A model generated the notes under the pieces. It was not told the DNA's origin. It was given only the letters and a program-made list of their open reading frames with translations, and searched no databases. Below are positions 16,922-26,689 of a DNA stretch of 64,000 nucleotides, piece after piece; position 1 is the first letter of the stretch; every line of letters starts with the position of its first letter. Position numbers and translations under genes: made by a program. Location: positions 4,314,501 through 4,378,500 of the forward strand of contig NZ_CP066308.1 in NCBI RefSeq assembly GCF_016406105.1, given 5' to 3'. The stretch comes from Brevibacillus composti (lineage in GTDB: Bacteria > Bacillota > Bacilli > Brevibacillales > Brevibacillaceae).

Positions 16922-17713
16922 TTATTTCCACGGGAGCAGCTTGCGCTCCAGCCATTGCAGCGTACGGTTAAAGATCAGGCCCAGCAGGGAGAGGAGCAGG
17001 ACGCCGACCATCAGTTTGGTCGTAATCATCAGGTTCCCGTAATGCAGCACCATGGAGCCGATCCCTTGTTGGGCCGCAATCATTTCGGCGGACACCAGCA
17101 GCAGCAGCGAGGTGCCGGCCGCCAGCTTCAGCCCGGCGAAAATCATCGGCAGCGAACCGGGCAAGATCACCTTGCGTATCACGTTGAAGTGATTGGAGCC
17201 AAAGGTGACGGCTGCCTTGATCAGCATCGGGTCCACGCTCTTCACGCCGGAGTAGGTGTTGATGACGACCGGGAAAAAGACGCCGAGTGCGATGATCGCC
17301 ACCTTGGGCATCTCGCCGATCCCCAGCCAGAGGATGATCAGCGGCAGCAAGGCGATCTTGGGAATCGGGTAAATCGAATAGACAATCGGCGTCAGGATCG
17401 CGTCCACCCAGCGGGAGAAGCCGAGGAGCAGCCCGATCACAATGCCGCAAAGCGCTCCGATCGCATAGCCTGCCCCGATCCGCGACATGCTGGCGAGCAG
17501 ATTTTGCAGCAGCTCGCCATTGGTCAGCATATCCCACGCTGCCGCCAGAATCGCCGTAGGAGCTGGCAAAAACAGCGGCGGAACGATGTTCATCCGGCAC
17601 ACGATCTCCCACAGGATTAACAGACCGGCGATCCCCATGGCCGCCGCGTACCCGGGAATTTTTTGTTCCAGAAAGGCGACGCGGTTGGTGATGACTTGTC
17701 TTTGGTCGTTCAT
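16922..17713 (-). CDS. Nitrate/sulfonate/taurine-type ABC transporter permease
   Basis: 263 aa, about six transmembrane helices, with an EAA-like loop (AAVTFGSNHFNVIRKVILPGSLPMIFAGLKLAAGTS). Same family as the permease at 11720 but clearly diverged, so this is a paralogous system and not a recent duplication. GAGGGG precedes the ATG, four bases after the stop of the ATPase gene. Last gene of its operon, ended by a strong terminator. The substrate is unknown. Confidence 0.93.
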   Translation of the reverse strand: MNDQRQVITNRVAFLEQKIPGYAAAMGIAGLLILWEIVCRMNIVPPLFLPAPTAILAAAWDMLTNGELLQNLLASMSRIGAGYAIGALCGIVIGLLLGFSRWVDAILTPIVYSIYPIPKIALLPLIILWLGIGEMPKVAIIALGVFFPVVINTYSGVKSVDPMLIKAAVTFGSNHFNVIRKVILPGSLPMIFAGLKLAAGTSLLLLVSAEMIAAQQGIGSMVLHYGNLMITTKLMVGVLLLSLLGLIFNRTLQWLERKLLPWK

Positions 17714-17717
17714 CCCC

Positions 17718-18491
17718 TCACCCCTCTTTCAGCGCTTCCTGGGCATCGTGACGAATCAACTGCCAGATTTGATCGGCGTACTGCTCAAACTGGCTGCGGT
17801 ATTCCTCTTGATCTCTGCCCATTTTTGGCAAATCGATGTGGATAATGCTCTTAATTTGGCCGGGATGTCTCGACAGGACAATCACGCGGTCGGCCAGGTA
17901 TACGGCTTCCTGGATGTTATGGGTCACGTACAGCGTGCTGAGCCGCGTGCGGTCCCAGATGGTCAAGAGCTCCTCCTGCATCAGCGTCCGCGTCTGTGCA
18001 TCGAGAGCGGAAAAAGGCTCGTCCATGAGCAGCAGATCCGGTTCGATCGCGAGTGCCCGGGCGATTCCGGCCCGCTGCCTCATACCGCCTGACAGTTGTT
18101 TGGGATAGGCGCCTTCAAATCCTTGCAGGCCGACCATCTCGATATAATGCTTGCCCTTTTCCTCTTGCTCTTGTTTGCTTGCGCCATTTTCCTCCAGACC
18201 GAAGATCACATTCTCATAGACGGTCCGCCAGGGAAACAGGGCAATCTCCTGAAAGACGATGCCCAGCTTGGGCTTTTTGCCCCCGGTTCCCTCAAAATAG
18301 ACGCTGCCGCTCGTCGGAGACATGAGCCCCCCGACGATGTTGAGCAGCGTGGACTTCCCACAGCCGCTCGGGCCCACCAGCACGACGAATTCCTGCTCTT
18401 CGATGGAAAAATTGATGTTCTGCAGGGCGGTCACTTCTCTTTTTTTCGAATCGAGAAAGGACTTTCCCACATCCTCGATGACAATTCTCAT
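17718..18491 (-). CDS. ABC transporter ATP-binding protein (SsuB/TauB type)
   Basis: 257 aa with Walker [10 protein letters not shown], signature [15 protein letters not shown], Walker [13 protein letters not shown] and H-loop VTHNIQEA all intact. The middle gene of the order binding protein, ATPase, permease, which differs from the gene order of the system at 11.7-14.3 kb. The start at 18491 follows AGGGAAGTG inside the end of the binding-protein gene. Confidence 0.94.
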   Translation of the reverse strand: MRIVIEDVGKSFLDSKKREVTALQNINFSIEEQEFVVLVGPSGCGKSTLLNIVGGLMSPTSGSVYFEGTGGKKPKLGIVFQEIALFPWRTVYENVIFGLEENGASKQEQEEKGKHYIEMVGLQGFEGAYPKQLSGGMRQRAGIARALAIEPDLLLMDEPFSALDAQTRTLMQEELLTIWDRTRLSTLYVTHNIQEAVYLADRVIVLSRHPGQIKSIIHIDLPKMGRDQEEYRSQFEQYADQIWQLIRHDAQEALKEG

Positions 18492-18495
18492 GCAA

Positions 18496-19560
18496 TCACT
18501 TCCCTAATTTCTGCAAGGCGTCTTCCAGCAGTTGGGTATTCACGATTTCGCTCGTATCAATCGCTTTGTCAATCAGCTTCTCTTTGGCGTACCATTCTAC
18601 CTGCGTCTTGATATCGGACTCCAACAGTTTGCCGTCTCGATCCATATAAGGAAGACCTTTTTTGATCATGTCCGGCTCTTGATCCGTGTACTTGGCGATA
18701 ATCTGAACGACTTCGTCAAAGTTTTCGCCCGGCACGATTTGACCGTCTTTCTTCGTCAGGACGGCATCATAGTAGTAGCGCGTTGCTTTTGCGTACGCCT
18801 TGAGGAAACGCTCGGCCACGTCTTTGTTGTCAGCCAACGCGGGAGAGAAGAAAATGCCCGAAGTTTGGTACTCGATTTCGTCCCCTACCTGCGCGATCAC
18901 TTTTCCGTAGCCCTCCGCTACGACGGTCGAGATATTGGGTTCATTCAGCAGCACGGCATCAACCTGCTTGCTCTTGAGGGCTTCCATCAGACCTTTGATG
19001 CTGTTCAGCGGAATCAGCTCGACATCGCTGAGACCAACCCCGTACTTTTCCAGCATTCTGCCCGCCATGTAGTGGTAGGTGGAACCCGTCTGGGTGATCC
19101 CGATTTTCTTGCCCTTTAACTCTTCGATGCTTTTAAGCGGTGAATCCCCAGGGACCAATAAAGCAGAGGAGGAGTAACCTTGCTGTTCTCTTCCTTTGTC
19201 AGCGACGATGACCAGTTTTTGCCCGCCGGCCACCATATTGTACAGGCTGGCCGTGATCCCGGTAGCCCCTACATCCACACTGCCCGCTGCAGTCGCGACA
19301 GCGATCGGCTGAGCCGCCTCAAACCACTTGGCCTGCGCATCGATATTTTCCTCTTGGAAAAAGCCTTTTTCAATCCCGATAAACAGGGGTGCGGAGCTGG
19401 TCAGTTTCAGCATTCCGATCTGTACGGTTGCGGCTTCCGCTTCCGTTTTCTGTTCCGGCTTCGGCTCGGCTGTATTTCCTGTGTCCTTCTGCCCACAGCC
19501 AGCCAGTGCCAATGACAATGTCAGCAGTGCACTTGCAGCAAACAATACTGATTTCTTCAC
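18496..19560 (-). CDS. ABC transporter substrate-binding lipoprotein
   Basis: 354 aa from a GTG at 19560, eight bases after GGAGG; a TTG five codons earlier lies inside the ribosome site and is unlikely. Signal peptide with lipobox LAGC, then the NMT1/SsuA fold ([40 protein letters not shown], then [19 protein letters not shown]). The extracellular ligand catcher of the second nitrate/sulfonate-type system. The exact ligand cannot be inferred. Confidence 0.93.
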   Translation of the reverse strand: MKKSVLFAASALLTLSLALAGCGQKDTGNTAEPKPEQKTEAEAATVQIGMLKLTSSAPLFIGIEKGFFQEENIDAQAKWFEAAQPIAVATAAGSVDVGATGITASLYNMVAGGQKLVIVADKGREQQGYSSSALLVPGDSPLKSIEELKGKKIGITQTGSTYHYMAGRMLEKYGVGLSDVELIPLNSIKGLMEALKSKQVDAVLLNEPNISTVVAEGYGKVIAQVGDEIEYQTSGIFFSPALADNKDVAERFLKAYAKATRYYYDAVLTKKDGQIVPGENFDEVVQIIAKYTDQEPDMIKKGLPYMDRDGKLLESDIKTQVEWYAKEKLIDKAIDTSEIVNTQLLEDALQKLGK

Positions 19561-19646
19561 CAAACGTCCCTCCAAAATTTTCTTTTTCTATAAGGCTAAA
19601 CTATTGACTTTATATTTCGACAAAGTAACATAAAAAGCTCGATAGA

Positions 19647-20147
19647 TCAATGCTTCCACTTGAGTATATGCTCGTCCATATGCTGGAGCAGCCTGGCCAT
19701 ATACACGATTTGACCCGTGTGATACGAGTAATGCGACGTGGTGTGATACAGCAGCTCCAGCACGGTTCGCGTATAGGACTCAATGCCGCTGCCGGGCGGA
19801 TAGACGATCAATACCTCTCTGTCCAGATCGGCGGCGGAGAGATTTGCCAGCACGCTTCTCGACTGCTCGCGCACATCGCGCAGCTTCGTCAGCAAAGCAG
19901 AAGACTCCATGCCCCCCTCGGCCAAAAACTCCGCAGACCGCTCGCGGATGAACGGCTTTTGTCCGATGCCGCTGATGATGTTCTGGTGCTCATTTCCGGC
20001 CAGGTGCAGACAGAGATTGCCAATACTGTTTGTCCCCTCGCGCGCTTTTTTCCACAAATGCTCCTCCGGCAAGCGGTTCACCGCTGTTTGGATGCGGTCC
20101 AGCTCCGTATCGAGCAGGTGCAGCGTTTGTTTGTAAAACAGATGCAT
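19647..20147 (-). CDS. DinB/DUF1572-like metalloprotein
   Basis: 166 aa from the ATG at 20147; GAGGGGAGAGGGAGG precedes it. Four long helices with histidines placed as in the DinB/YfiT superfamily: HLAGNEHQNI in helix 2 and YHTTSHYSYHTGQI in helix 3. These residues bind a divalent metal in characterised members, which include thiol transferases (bacillithiol or mycothiol dependent). The substrate is unknown. The frame extends 46 codons upstream but that part crosses a terminator and is not expected to be translated. Confidence 0.82.
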   Translation of the reverse strand: MHLFYKQTLHLLDTELDRIQTAVNRLPEEHLWKKAREGTNSIGNLCLHLAGNEHQNIISGIGQKPFIRERSAEFLAEGGMESSALLTKLRDVREQSRSVLANLSAADLDREVLIVYPPGSGIESYTRTVLELLYHTTSHYSYHTGQIVYMARLLQHMDEHILKWKH

Positions 20148-20223
20148 GACCTCCCTCTCCCCTCTCGTTCCTAAGCATACCACAGTCTCTTCGCGACGGT
20201 TGCCAAGCCAAAAATTGCCTGCA

Positions 20224-20255
20224 AAGAAAAAACGGCTGCCGCTCCAGCCGTTTTG
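20224..20255. terminator. Bidirectional terminator downstream of topB
   Basis: Perfect stem AAAACGGCTG/CAGCCGTTTT with a six-base loop. The minus strand ends in TTTTTTCTTT, matching the topB direction. It lies 105 bp past the topB stop and isolates the DinB-like gene. Confidence 0.85.
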
Positions 20256-20360
20256 GACATTTTTTCTGCCATTGCAACGAACCAAAGGACCTGCCGCCGC
20301 CAGATGAGCCGCCCGCTATATTCTCTTCCGTGAGGCGATCTCGGTCTCTGTCATTCTGTA

Positions 20361-22556
20361 TTATTCCAGCTTGAGCTTGGCCAGCGCTTCTTTCAGGGCC
20401 GGATTCACCATATCGTCATCGTCCTGGCTCTGCTGCTTCAGGTATTTGGATACCTCTTTCTTGGACATTTTGCTGCTTTTCTCGCGATTTCTACGCTCGT
20501 GGAAGGCAGAAAGCTTCTCCCGATGCCCGCAGTTGCAGACAAAGGTTTGCCCCTCCCCTTCGCCTCGCATCTCCAGTCTCTTGTGACACTGCGGGCATCT
20601 CGCATTGGTGACTTTGGAAATTTTCTTTCGGTGACCGCACTCGCGGTCCTGACAGACCAGCATTTTTCCCTTTTTCCCGTTAACCTCCAACAGAAACTTG
20701 CCGCACTCGGGGCATTTGCTGCGCGTCAGGTTATCATGCCGGAATTTTTTTTCGCTGTTCTTGATCTCTTGAACCACTTGCCGGGCATACGCCTTCATCT
20801 CGCCGATAAAGGCTTGCTTGCTCAGCTTTCCTTTGGCGATCGCGGCCAGCTTCAGCTCCCACTGGGCCGTCAGTGTCGGGGATTGCAGTTCGTCGGGGAC
20901 CAGCTCCAGCAATTGTTTTCCCTTGGACGTGAGGTGGATGTGCTTCCCTCTCTTTTCGATCAGGAAGGTATTGAACAGCTTCTCGATCACGTCGGCCCGC
21001 GTAGCCACCGTCCCCAGTCCGCCCGTTTCCCCGATCGTCTGGATCAGTTCTTTCTTCTCATGCGCCATGTACCTGGCCGGATTTTCCATCGCGGAAAGGA
21101 GTGTGGCCTCCGTGAAAGGCTCCGGCGGTTTGGTCTCTCCAGCGGTCTGGGTCAACGAGGCAATCGACAGACGATCGCCTTTTTCCATGCGAGGGAGGAG
21201 CTGATCGCCGATGCCATCCCCGCTCTCGTCTTCTTCCCACTCGAAATCGTATACTTCCCGCCACCCCGGCTGGGTCACTCTTTTCCCTTTGGCAAAAAAC
21301 GAATGATCGCCAATCTTGGCCTGAATCGTGGTCTGCTCGTATTCAAAAGGCGGGAACAGGACAGCCAAAAAGCGCTTGACGACCAAGTCGTAGATTTTTC
21401 GTTCCTTGTCGCTGAGATCTCCGAGAAATACCGACTGCTCCGTCGGGATAATGGCATGGTGATCCGTTACTTTGCTGTCGTCGACAAACGCTTTATTTGC
21501 TTTGATCGGGGAGCGCAGCACTTTGGCCGCGAGCGGCGCATAGGGCTTGATTTGCACCGCTTTGATCCGATCGGGAAGCGTCTCCACGATATCGGACGAT
21601 AGATAGCGGGAGTCGGTGCGCGGATAGGTCAGCACCTTGTGATGTTCGTAGAGACCTTGCATGACGGATAACGTCTCTTTTGCCGAGAAGCCGAACAGCT
21701 TATTGGCGTCCCGCTGCAGCTCGGTCAGATCGTAGAGCGGCGGGGCATAGCTTTTCTTCTGGGTTTTGATCACATCGGTGATCTCCGCTTTTTGCCCCTT
21801 GATCGCCTTCATGATTTGATCGCAGGTCTCTTTGGAGAAGGTTTTGATGTCTTTGGACTTGGAGTCTTGCCAGATCAGCCGAAGCTGGTTCTCGGCCACT
21901 GCCGTGATGCCGTAATAGGTGCGCGGCACAAAATCGCGGATTTCCTGCTCCCGTCTGGCGATGATCGCCAAGGTAGGGGTCTGTACCCGGCCGCAGGACA
22001 GCTGGGCATTGTGTTTGCAGGTGAGCGCCCGCGTCGCATTGATGCCCACTACCCAGTCGGCTTCGGCCCGAGCGGCCGCAGAGGCGTAGAGAGGCTCGAA
22101 CTCCTTGCCGTCCTTGAGACGGCGAAATCCCTCCAGGATCGCTTTGTCCGTCACCGATGATATCCACAGCCGCTTGATCGGCTTCTGCGCCCGGGCCATG
22201 TCGATGATCCATCTTGCGACCAGCTCTCCTTCCCGTCCCGCATCGGTGGCGATGACGATCTCCTTTACGTCCTTTCGGTTCAACTGCGTTTTCACAGCAT
22301 GAAACTGCTTGCTGCTCTCGCGGATGACCACCAGGCGAAAAGACGGCGGCAGGATCGGCAAATCCTCGATTTTCCACGAGCTGTACTGCTCCCCGTATCC
22401 TTCCGGGTCAGCCAGCGTGACGAGATGGCCCAAAGCCCACGTCACAATGTATTTGTCGCCCTCCAGAAAAGCGTTCCCTTTTTTATGACAATGCAGGACA
22501 CGGGCTATATCGCGCCCCACAGAAGGTTTCTCTGCCAACACCAGTGTTTTGCTCAT
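20361..22556 (-). CDS. topB: DNA topoisomerase III
   Basis: 731 aa, the usual length of Bacillales TopB. The Toprim domain opens the protein (TLVLAEKPSVGRDIARVL, then ATDAGREGE), and the active-site tyrosine is in LTYPRTDSRYL (about residue 310). Two zinc-finger-like modules close it (CPEC...CQDREC and CPQC...CNCG). TopB is a type IA enzyme that decatenates and resolves single-stranded junctions, often with RecQ, whose gene is 13 kb away. The ATG at 22556 follows GGAGGTG; the frame stays open for 52 codons upstream, but that stretch holds the promoter. Confidence 0.96.
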   Translation of the reverse strand: MSKTLVLAEKPSVGRDIARVLHCHKKGNAFLEGDKYIVTWALGHLVTLADPEGYGEQYSSWKIEDLPILPPSFRLVVIRESSKQFHAVKTQLNRKDVKEIVIATDAGREGELVARWIIDMARAQKPIKRLWISSVTDKAILEGFRRLKDGKEFEPLYASAAARAEADWVVGINATRALTCKHNAQLSCGRVQTPTLAIIARREQEIRDFVPRTYYGITAVAENQLRLIWQDSKSKDIKTFSKETCDQIMKAIKGQKAEITDVIKTQKKSYAPPLYDLTELQRDANKLFGFSAKETLSVMQGLYEHHKVLTYPRTDSRYLSSDIVETLPDRIKAVQIKPYAPLAAKVLRSPIKANKAFVDDSKVTDHHAIIPTEQSVFLGDLSDKERKIYDLVVKRFLAVLFPPFEYEQTTIQAKIGDHSFFAKGKRVTQPGWREVYDFEWEEDESGDGIGDQLLPRMEKGDRLSIASLTQTAGETKPPEPFTEATLLSAMENPARYMAHEKKELIQTIGETGGLGTVATRADVIEKLFNTFLIEKRGKHIHLTSKGKQLLELVPDELQSPTLTAQWELKLAAIAKGKLSKQAFIGEMKAYARQVVQEIKNSEKKFRHDNLTRSKCPECGKFLLEVNGKKGKMLVCQDRECGHRKKISKVTNARCPQCHKRLEMRGEGEGQTFVCNCGHREKLSAFHERRNREKSSKMSKKEVSKYLKQQSQDDDDMVNPALKEALAKLKLE

Positions 22557-22577
22557 ATAAAAAACACCTCCAGTTCC

Positions 22578-22607
22578 ATCATAAACAATTCCTTCGTCCT
22601 TGACCAA
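22578..22607 (-). promoter_or_regulatory. Promoter of topB
   Basis: Minus strand -35 TTGGTC (22602-22607), 18-bp spacer, -10 TATGAT (22578-22583), 22 bp ahead of the start codon. Close to the sigma-A consensus. The rest of the 227-bp gap to uppP holds only the uppP terminator. Confidence 0.5.
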
Positions 22608-22712
22608 CCGGGTGATGAATCGACTGCCCGGGCTCCGGTCAGAGATCATCGCCAGTTGGGGTACCGCCAGTCGCAGCCGGTCCCGCAGCCGGCACCGTAG
22701 ACTGTGCCGCAC

Positions 22713-22739
22713 AAAAAAACCGGAGCCTTTTCACTCCGG
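22713..22739 (-). terminator. Terminator of uppP
   Basis: Six-base perfect stem CCGGAG/CTCCGG with a short loop, followed on the minus strand by seven T residues; 45 bp past the stop at 22784. Confidence 0.88.
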
Positions 22740-22783
22740 GTTATTGCGCTTCCAGCAGGGCTGGTTACCATGATCACCTGATC

Positions 22784-23611
22784 TTAAAAGAAGACAAAAT
22801 AGAGGACCGCAGCCAAAGCCAGGCGGTAAATCGCAAACGGCACCAGCTTGATGCGATTGATCAGCTTCAGGAAGAAGCGGATACAGATGAGCGCAAAGAC
22901 AAACGCGCTGATGAAGCCGACGACGAAAAAGGGCACCACATCCATCGTGATCGCATCCCAGCTTTTGAGCAGCGAGAGGAAGCTGGCCCCTGCCATGATC
23001 GGTACCGCCATGATAAAGGTGAAGTCAGCCGCAGCCCGGTGACTCATCCCCAGCAGCACCCCGCCGGAGATCGTCGAGCCGGAGCGGGAGAATCCCGGCC
23101 ACAGCGAGAGGCATTGGACCAAGCCTACCAAGAGGGCTTGTCTGTACGTAATCTGATCGACGGTATCCACCTTGGGACGAGCGGGTCGGAACCAGTCCGC
23201 TGCGATCATGAGCAAGGCCCCCAGGACGAGCCCGATGATCACGGTTTTGGTCGAAAACAGGTATTCATCAATGTAATCATTGAACAAGACGCCGAATACC
23301 CCTGCCGGAATGAGGCCGATCAAGACGGTCAGCAGGTTCAGGCGCGGGCCGGATGCCGTCTGTCCGGGCATTTTTTTCAACCCCAACAGATTCATGAAAC
23401 GGTCCCACATCAGCACGACGACGGCCAGGATGGAGCCCAGCTGAATCACCACTTTAAACGTATTGGCTACGCCCGGGGCAAACATCTGCTGGGTCTGGAA
23501 CAGAAAATCATCGACAATGATCATATGGCCCGTGGAGGACACAGGCGCAAATTCGGTAAGCCCTTCGACCATTCCCAAAATCAGGGCGACAAACAATTCA
23601 TACAAATTCAA
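22784..23611 (-). CDS. uppP: Undecaprenyl-diphosphate phosphatase
   Basis: 275 aa, multi-pass membrane protein. Catalytic motifs are intact: GMVEGLTEFAPVSSTGHMII (glutamate-rich site) and the PGFSRSGST loop. It recycles undecaprenyl pyrophosphate to the monophosphate carrier for peptidoglycan and confers bacitracin tolerance. The start is a TTG at 23611 (protein begins NLYELFVALILG, as in homologues), with AGGAG twelve bases upstream; the open frame extends further but has no better site. Single-gene unit. Confidence 0.95.
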   Translation of the reverse strand: MNLYELFVALILGMVEGLTEFAPVSSTGHMIIVDDFLFQTQQMFAPGVANTFKVVIQLGSILAVVVLMWDRFMNLLGLKKMPGQTASGPRLNLLTVLIGLIPAGVFGVLFNDYIDEYLFSTKTVIIGLVLGALLMIAADWFRPARPKVDTVDQITYRQALLVGLVQCLSLWPGFSRSGSTISGGVLLGMSHRAAADFTFIMAVPIMAGASFLSLLKSWDAITMDVVPFFVVGFISAFVFALICIRFFLKLINRIKLVPFAIYRLALAAVLYFVFF

Positions 23612-23815
23612 CGGATTCTCACACTCCTCTTGGCTGTGCACTTTCCTCTCTATTAAAAAAGCCAGGCGGGTATTTGGCAAAATACCTTTGTAAAAAGCAG
23701 TACCTATTTAAAATACATGAACGCCGCCCGGAATCCAACCCCTATCTGGCAGCCCTCTGGCTTTTACATAAATTTCAAATGGTTGAAATGGGCTTACGAT
23801 TTGCCTACAAACGAT

Positions 23816-23847
23816 AAAGCCTCCCCCCATTGGCGGAGAGAGGCTTC
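23816..23847 (-). terminator. Terminator of the alpha/beta hydrolase remnant
   Basis: Minus-strand stem AAGCCTC/GAGGCTT with a purine-rich loop and a short TTTA tail, 17 bp past the hydrolase stop. The remaining bases 23612-23815 hold nothing I recognise. Confidence 0.5.
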
Positions 23848-23863
23848 ATGTAGCCGATTCGGA

Positions 23864-24580
23864 TCAGCGCAGATGTGTTTGGAGAAAATCGATTACTTGA
23901 TCAAAGGCTTGCGCCACGACAGGATCACTCATGTTTCGGTCGAAGAGATGACCCATACCCTCCAGCCGGATGAGCTGATTCGGGACGCCTTTTCTCGTCA
24001 GCTCTTCGGCCATGAGCGCGGACTGCTCATACGGTACATCCGTGTCCTTGGTGCCGTGCAGGAGCAGGGTGGGCGGATAATCCGGTTCGACTCGGTACAG
24101 CGGGCAATACGCCAAGAGCGGCTGCTTGTCGAGACGAGGATTGATGCCGCTCACTTCCTTGGCCCAGACCCCCTGTTGGCGGCAGTATTGGTAGAAAGAG
24201 AATCTGCCGAGCCCGGCTGTTGAAATGACCCGATTGCCGACAATCGAATACGCCTCGTCCCGGGTGACCAGCGGCATCCGGCAGTAGAACGGGTCGGGTC
24301 TGCCGTACCAATCCCCGACGATGTCTCCGTATCCGTAAAAGGAGACGATGGCTGTCGGTTTGTCCGCGAACGTCCCCGTCATCAAGCCCAGGTAGCCGCC
24401 GGCGGAGCTGCCCGCCACAGCGATCCGGGAGACATCCAGATCAAAGCGGCTCTGGCCTTCTTGTTTCAGCCAGGCGAGGGCATCCCGCACGTCCTCCACG
24501 ATCTCGGGCAGTCGGCTTTCCGGAGCCAGACGGTAGTCGATGGAGAATACCGAGAAGCCCGCCTGGTTGTAACGCTCCAC
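23864..24580 (-). pseudogene. Alpha/beta hydrolase lacking its N-terminus
   Basis: About 238 codons of an esterase/lipase-like alpha/beta hydrolase. Visible: YRLAPESRLPEIVEDVRDAL, nucleophile elbow GSSAGG (serine), acid GTKDTDVPYEQS, and the base histidine in GMGHLFD. The region that should precede, with the oxyanion-hole HGGG strand, is missing; similarity begins abruptly at VERYNQAGFSVFSIDYRL. Upstream lies promoter-like sequence (TTGGAG, 18 bp, TATGAT) and AAGGAG only three bases before a GTG at 24580. The 5' coding part has apparently been deleted, leaving the promoter. Probably inactive. In the same direction as the aldehyde dehydrogenase gene but behind its terminator. Confidence 0.75.
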
Positions 24581-24654
24581 CGTCTCCTTTTTACATTTTC
24601 CTGTGCAAGCCGTATGTTTCCTATCATAGAGGAGATGCAGGGGATGCTCCAAGT

Positions 24655-24692
24655 CAAAAAAGCTGACGCCCGCAAAATACAGGTGTCAGCTT
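24655..24692 (-). terminator. Terminator of the paaABCD-aldehyde dehydrogenase operon
   Basis: Perfect eight-base stem AAGCTGAC/GTCAGCTT, followed on the minus strand by TTTTTTGAC. It lies 26 bp past the aldehyde dehydrogenase stop. Confidence 0.88.
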
Positions 24693-24717
24693 CTCCTTTT
24701 CGAATCTCTAACCCGGC

Positions 24718-26157
24718 TTACAAACCAAAGGAAACAAACTTGGTCTCGAGGTATTCATCCATGCCGAAATGTCCGCCCTCGCGGCCAATTCCGCTCTCCT
24801 TGAAGCCGCCAAATGGCGCCTGGGTCTGGGTCGGCGCACCGTCGTTGATGCCGACGATGCCGTACTCCAGCTGCTCTGCCATGCGGAAGCAGCGGGCATT
24901 GTCGCGGGTGTAGACATACGCGGCGAGACCGTAGCGCGTGTCATTTGCCTTTTGCACCACTTCCGCTTCATCCGTGAAGCGAATCATCGGCACCACCGGA
25001 CCAAATGTTTCTTCGTAGGAGATTTTCATCTCATCTGTCACACCGGTGATGACCGTCGGTGCGCAGAAGAAGCCGTTGGCGTACTCGCCATCCGTCAACC
25101 GGGTACCGCCGTATACGACCTGACCGCCTTTGGCCTTGGCGTCCTCGATGTGCTCCAGGACCTTGTTCAGCGCCCGCTCGTTCACCAGCGGACCGATCTC
25201 CGTCTCTTTCTGACGGCCGTCGCCCACCCTGGTCTGCTTGAGGCGCTCCACCAATTTCTCCGTAAATGCGTCTGCCACGTCCTCATGCACGTATAGACGG
25301 TTGGTGCAGATGCACATTTGACCGGAGTTGCGGAATTTGCTCTCAAACAACCCTTTGACCGCCGCATCCAGGTCCGCATCCGCAAAGACGATAAATGGCG
25401 CGTGACCGCCCAGCTCCATGCTGACGCGTTTCACATGCTTGGCGGCGCCCTCCATCAGCAGTTTGCCGACGCGGGTGGAGCCGGTAAAGGCGATTTTGCT
25501 CAGCTTCGGATTGTCGATGAACTCCTGGCCGATCGATTCCGGTTTGCCGATGACGAGGTTTGCCACGCCTTTCGGGAATCCAGCCTGCTCAATCAGCTCA
25601 AACAGGCGAATCGCAGACAGCGGTGTGCTTTCAGCCGGCTTCAGCACGACGGTGCAGCCTGCTGCCAGGGCGGGAGCGATCTTGCGGGCGACCATGTTGA
25701 CCGGGAAATTCCACGGGGTGATCGCGCCGACCGGACCGACGGGCTGCTTCAGCACCATGATGCGCTTATTGGCCAGGGATGAGGGGATGGTTTCACCGTA
25801 GACCCGCTTCGCTTCTTCCGCGTACCAGAGGAAGTTGTCCGCAGCGCCCAGCACCTCGCCTTTGGCTTCGCCCAGCGGCTTGCCCATCTCGGCAGAAATG
25901 ATGCCGGCCAGCTCGTCGCGGCTCTTTCTCACCAGCTCGGCCAGATTGGTCAGATACTTGGAACGCTCGCGTGCTGTCAGGCGGGACCAGCTTGCGAATG
26001 CCTCGTGCGCAGCGTCAATTGCTTTCTTGGCATCGCGGCCGTCGCCGAAAGCGGCCGCCCCGACGATCTCTCCCGTAGCCGGATTGACGATCTCCACCGT
26101 CTCCCCGCTTTCAGCGGAAACCCATTCTCCATTGATATACATTTGCTTGCTCTCCAC
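24718..26157 (-). CDS. NAD(P)-dependent aldehyde dehydrogenase (succinate-semialdehyde type)
   Basis: 479 aa, full length. Catalytic cysteine in NSGQMCICTNRLY, glutamate in MELGGHAPF, cofactor motif FTGSTRVGK, and the NFPVNM segment typical of succinate/glutarate-semialdehyde dehydrogenases. The GTG start at 26157 is eight bases after AGGAG. It is 14 bp downstream of paaD and ends the operon. In the phenylacetate pathway the ring-opened semialdehyde must be oxidised, normally by the dehydrogenase half of PaaZ; no PaaZ fusion is in the window, so this enzyme may fill that step. That role is inference; a general semialdehyde dehydrogenase is the alternative. Confidence 0.88.
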   Translation of the reverse strand: MESKQMYINGEWVSAESGETVEIVNPATGEIVGAAAFGDGRDAKKAIDAAHEAFASWSRLTARERSKYLTNLAELVRKSRDELAGIISAEMGKPLGEAKGEVLGAADNFLWYAEEAKRVYGETIPSSLANKRIMVLKQPVGPVGAITPWNFPVNMVARKIAPALAAGCTVVLKPAESTPLSAIRLFELIEQAGFPKGVANLVIGKPESIGQEFIDNPKLSKIAFTGSTRVGKLLMEGAAKHVKRVSMELGGHAPFIVFADADLDAAVKGLFESKFRNSGQMCICTNRLYVHEDVADAFTEKLVERLKQTRVGDGRQKETEIGPLVNERALNKVLEHIEDAKAKGGQVVYGGTRLTDGEYANGFFCAPTVITGVTDEMKISYEETFGPVVPMIRFTDEAEVVQKANDTRYGLAAYVYTRDNARCFRMAEQLEYGIVGINDGAPTQTQAPFGGFKESGIGREGGHFGMDEYLETKFVSFGL

Positions 26158-26171
26158 GACACTCGCTCCTT

Positions 26172-26675
26172 TCAATCACCTGAATAGATTGGTTTCAAGG
26201 CTTCAAACGGATTCTTGCAGTGCCGGCAGTACAAAATGCTGCGGCAAGCTGCAGGGCCAAACAGATTCTCCATCTGTGTATACGGTGAATCGCAGTACGG
26301 ACAGACCACTTTCCATTCGTCGCCCGCCTTGAAATCAAGCGGCGGGGGAGCGATTCCAAAGCTGCGCAGTTTGTCCCGCGCCTCGACGGCGATGCGGTCC
26401 GATGTCCACGGGGGATCGTAGACGAATTGCACCTGCACACCCGAGATCCCCTCTGCTTCCACCAATTTTTCCGTGATGTTCTTTTTCATGATTTCCAGCG
26501 CCGGACAGCCGACAAAAGTGGGAAGCACCTCAACGTGCGCCACTCCGTCGTCCACCCGCACCCGGTGAATCATGCCCATTTCTACCATGCTGATCACCGG
26601 GATCTCCGGATCTTTTACCTCTTGCAGCAGTTCCCAGCATGCCGCTTCCCGTCGCTTATTGATGTCTTGCGTCAT
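26172..26675 (-). CDS. paaD: Phenylacetyl-CoA epoxidase accessory subunit PaaD
   Basis: 167 aa. N-terminal DUF59/MIP18-like domain (CWELLQEVKDPEIPVISMVEMG, then LPTFVGCPALE with its conserved cysteine) and a C-terminal zinc ribbon (CPYC...CRHC). PaaD is thought to assist iron-sulfur or di-iron maturation of the epoxidase. The ATG at 26675 follows AAAGGGGTG; it overlaps nothing but lies just 14 bp past the paaC stop. The 61 open codons upstream are inside paaC. Confidence 0.94.
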   Translation of the reverse strand: MTQDINKRREAACWELLQEVKDPEIPVISMVEMGMIHRVRVDDGVAHVEVLPTFVGCPALEIMKKNITEKLVEAEGISGVQVQFVYDPPWTSDRIAVEARDKLRSFGIAPPPLDFKAGDEWKVVCPYCDSPYTQMENLFGPAACRSILYCRHCKNPFEALKPIYSGD

Positions 26676-26689
26676 GCGGATCACCCCTT

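Noticed and set aside
22557-22712. N-terminal extension of TopB by 52 codons
   Set aside because: The stretch contains the promoter boxes and the GGAGGTG site of the ATG at 22556; homologues start at that ATG.
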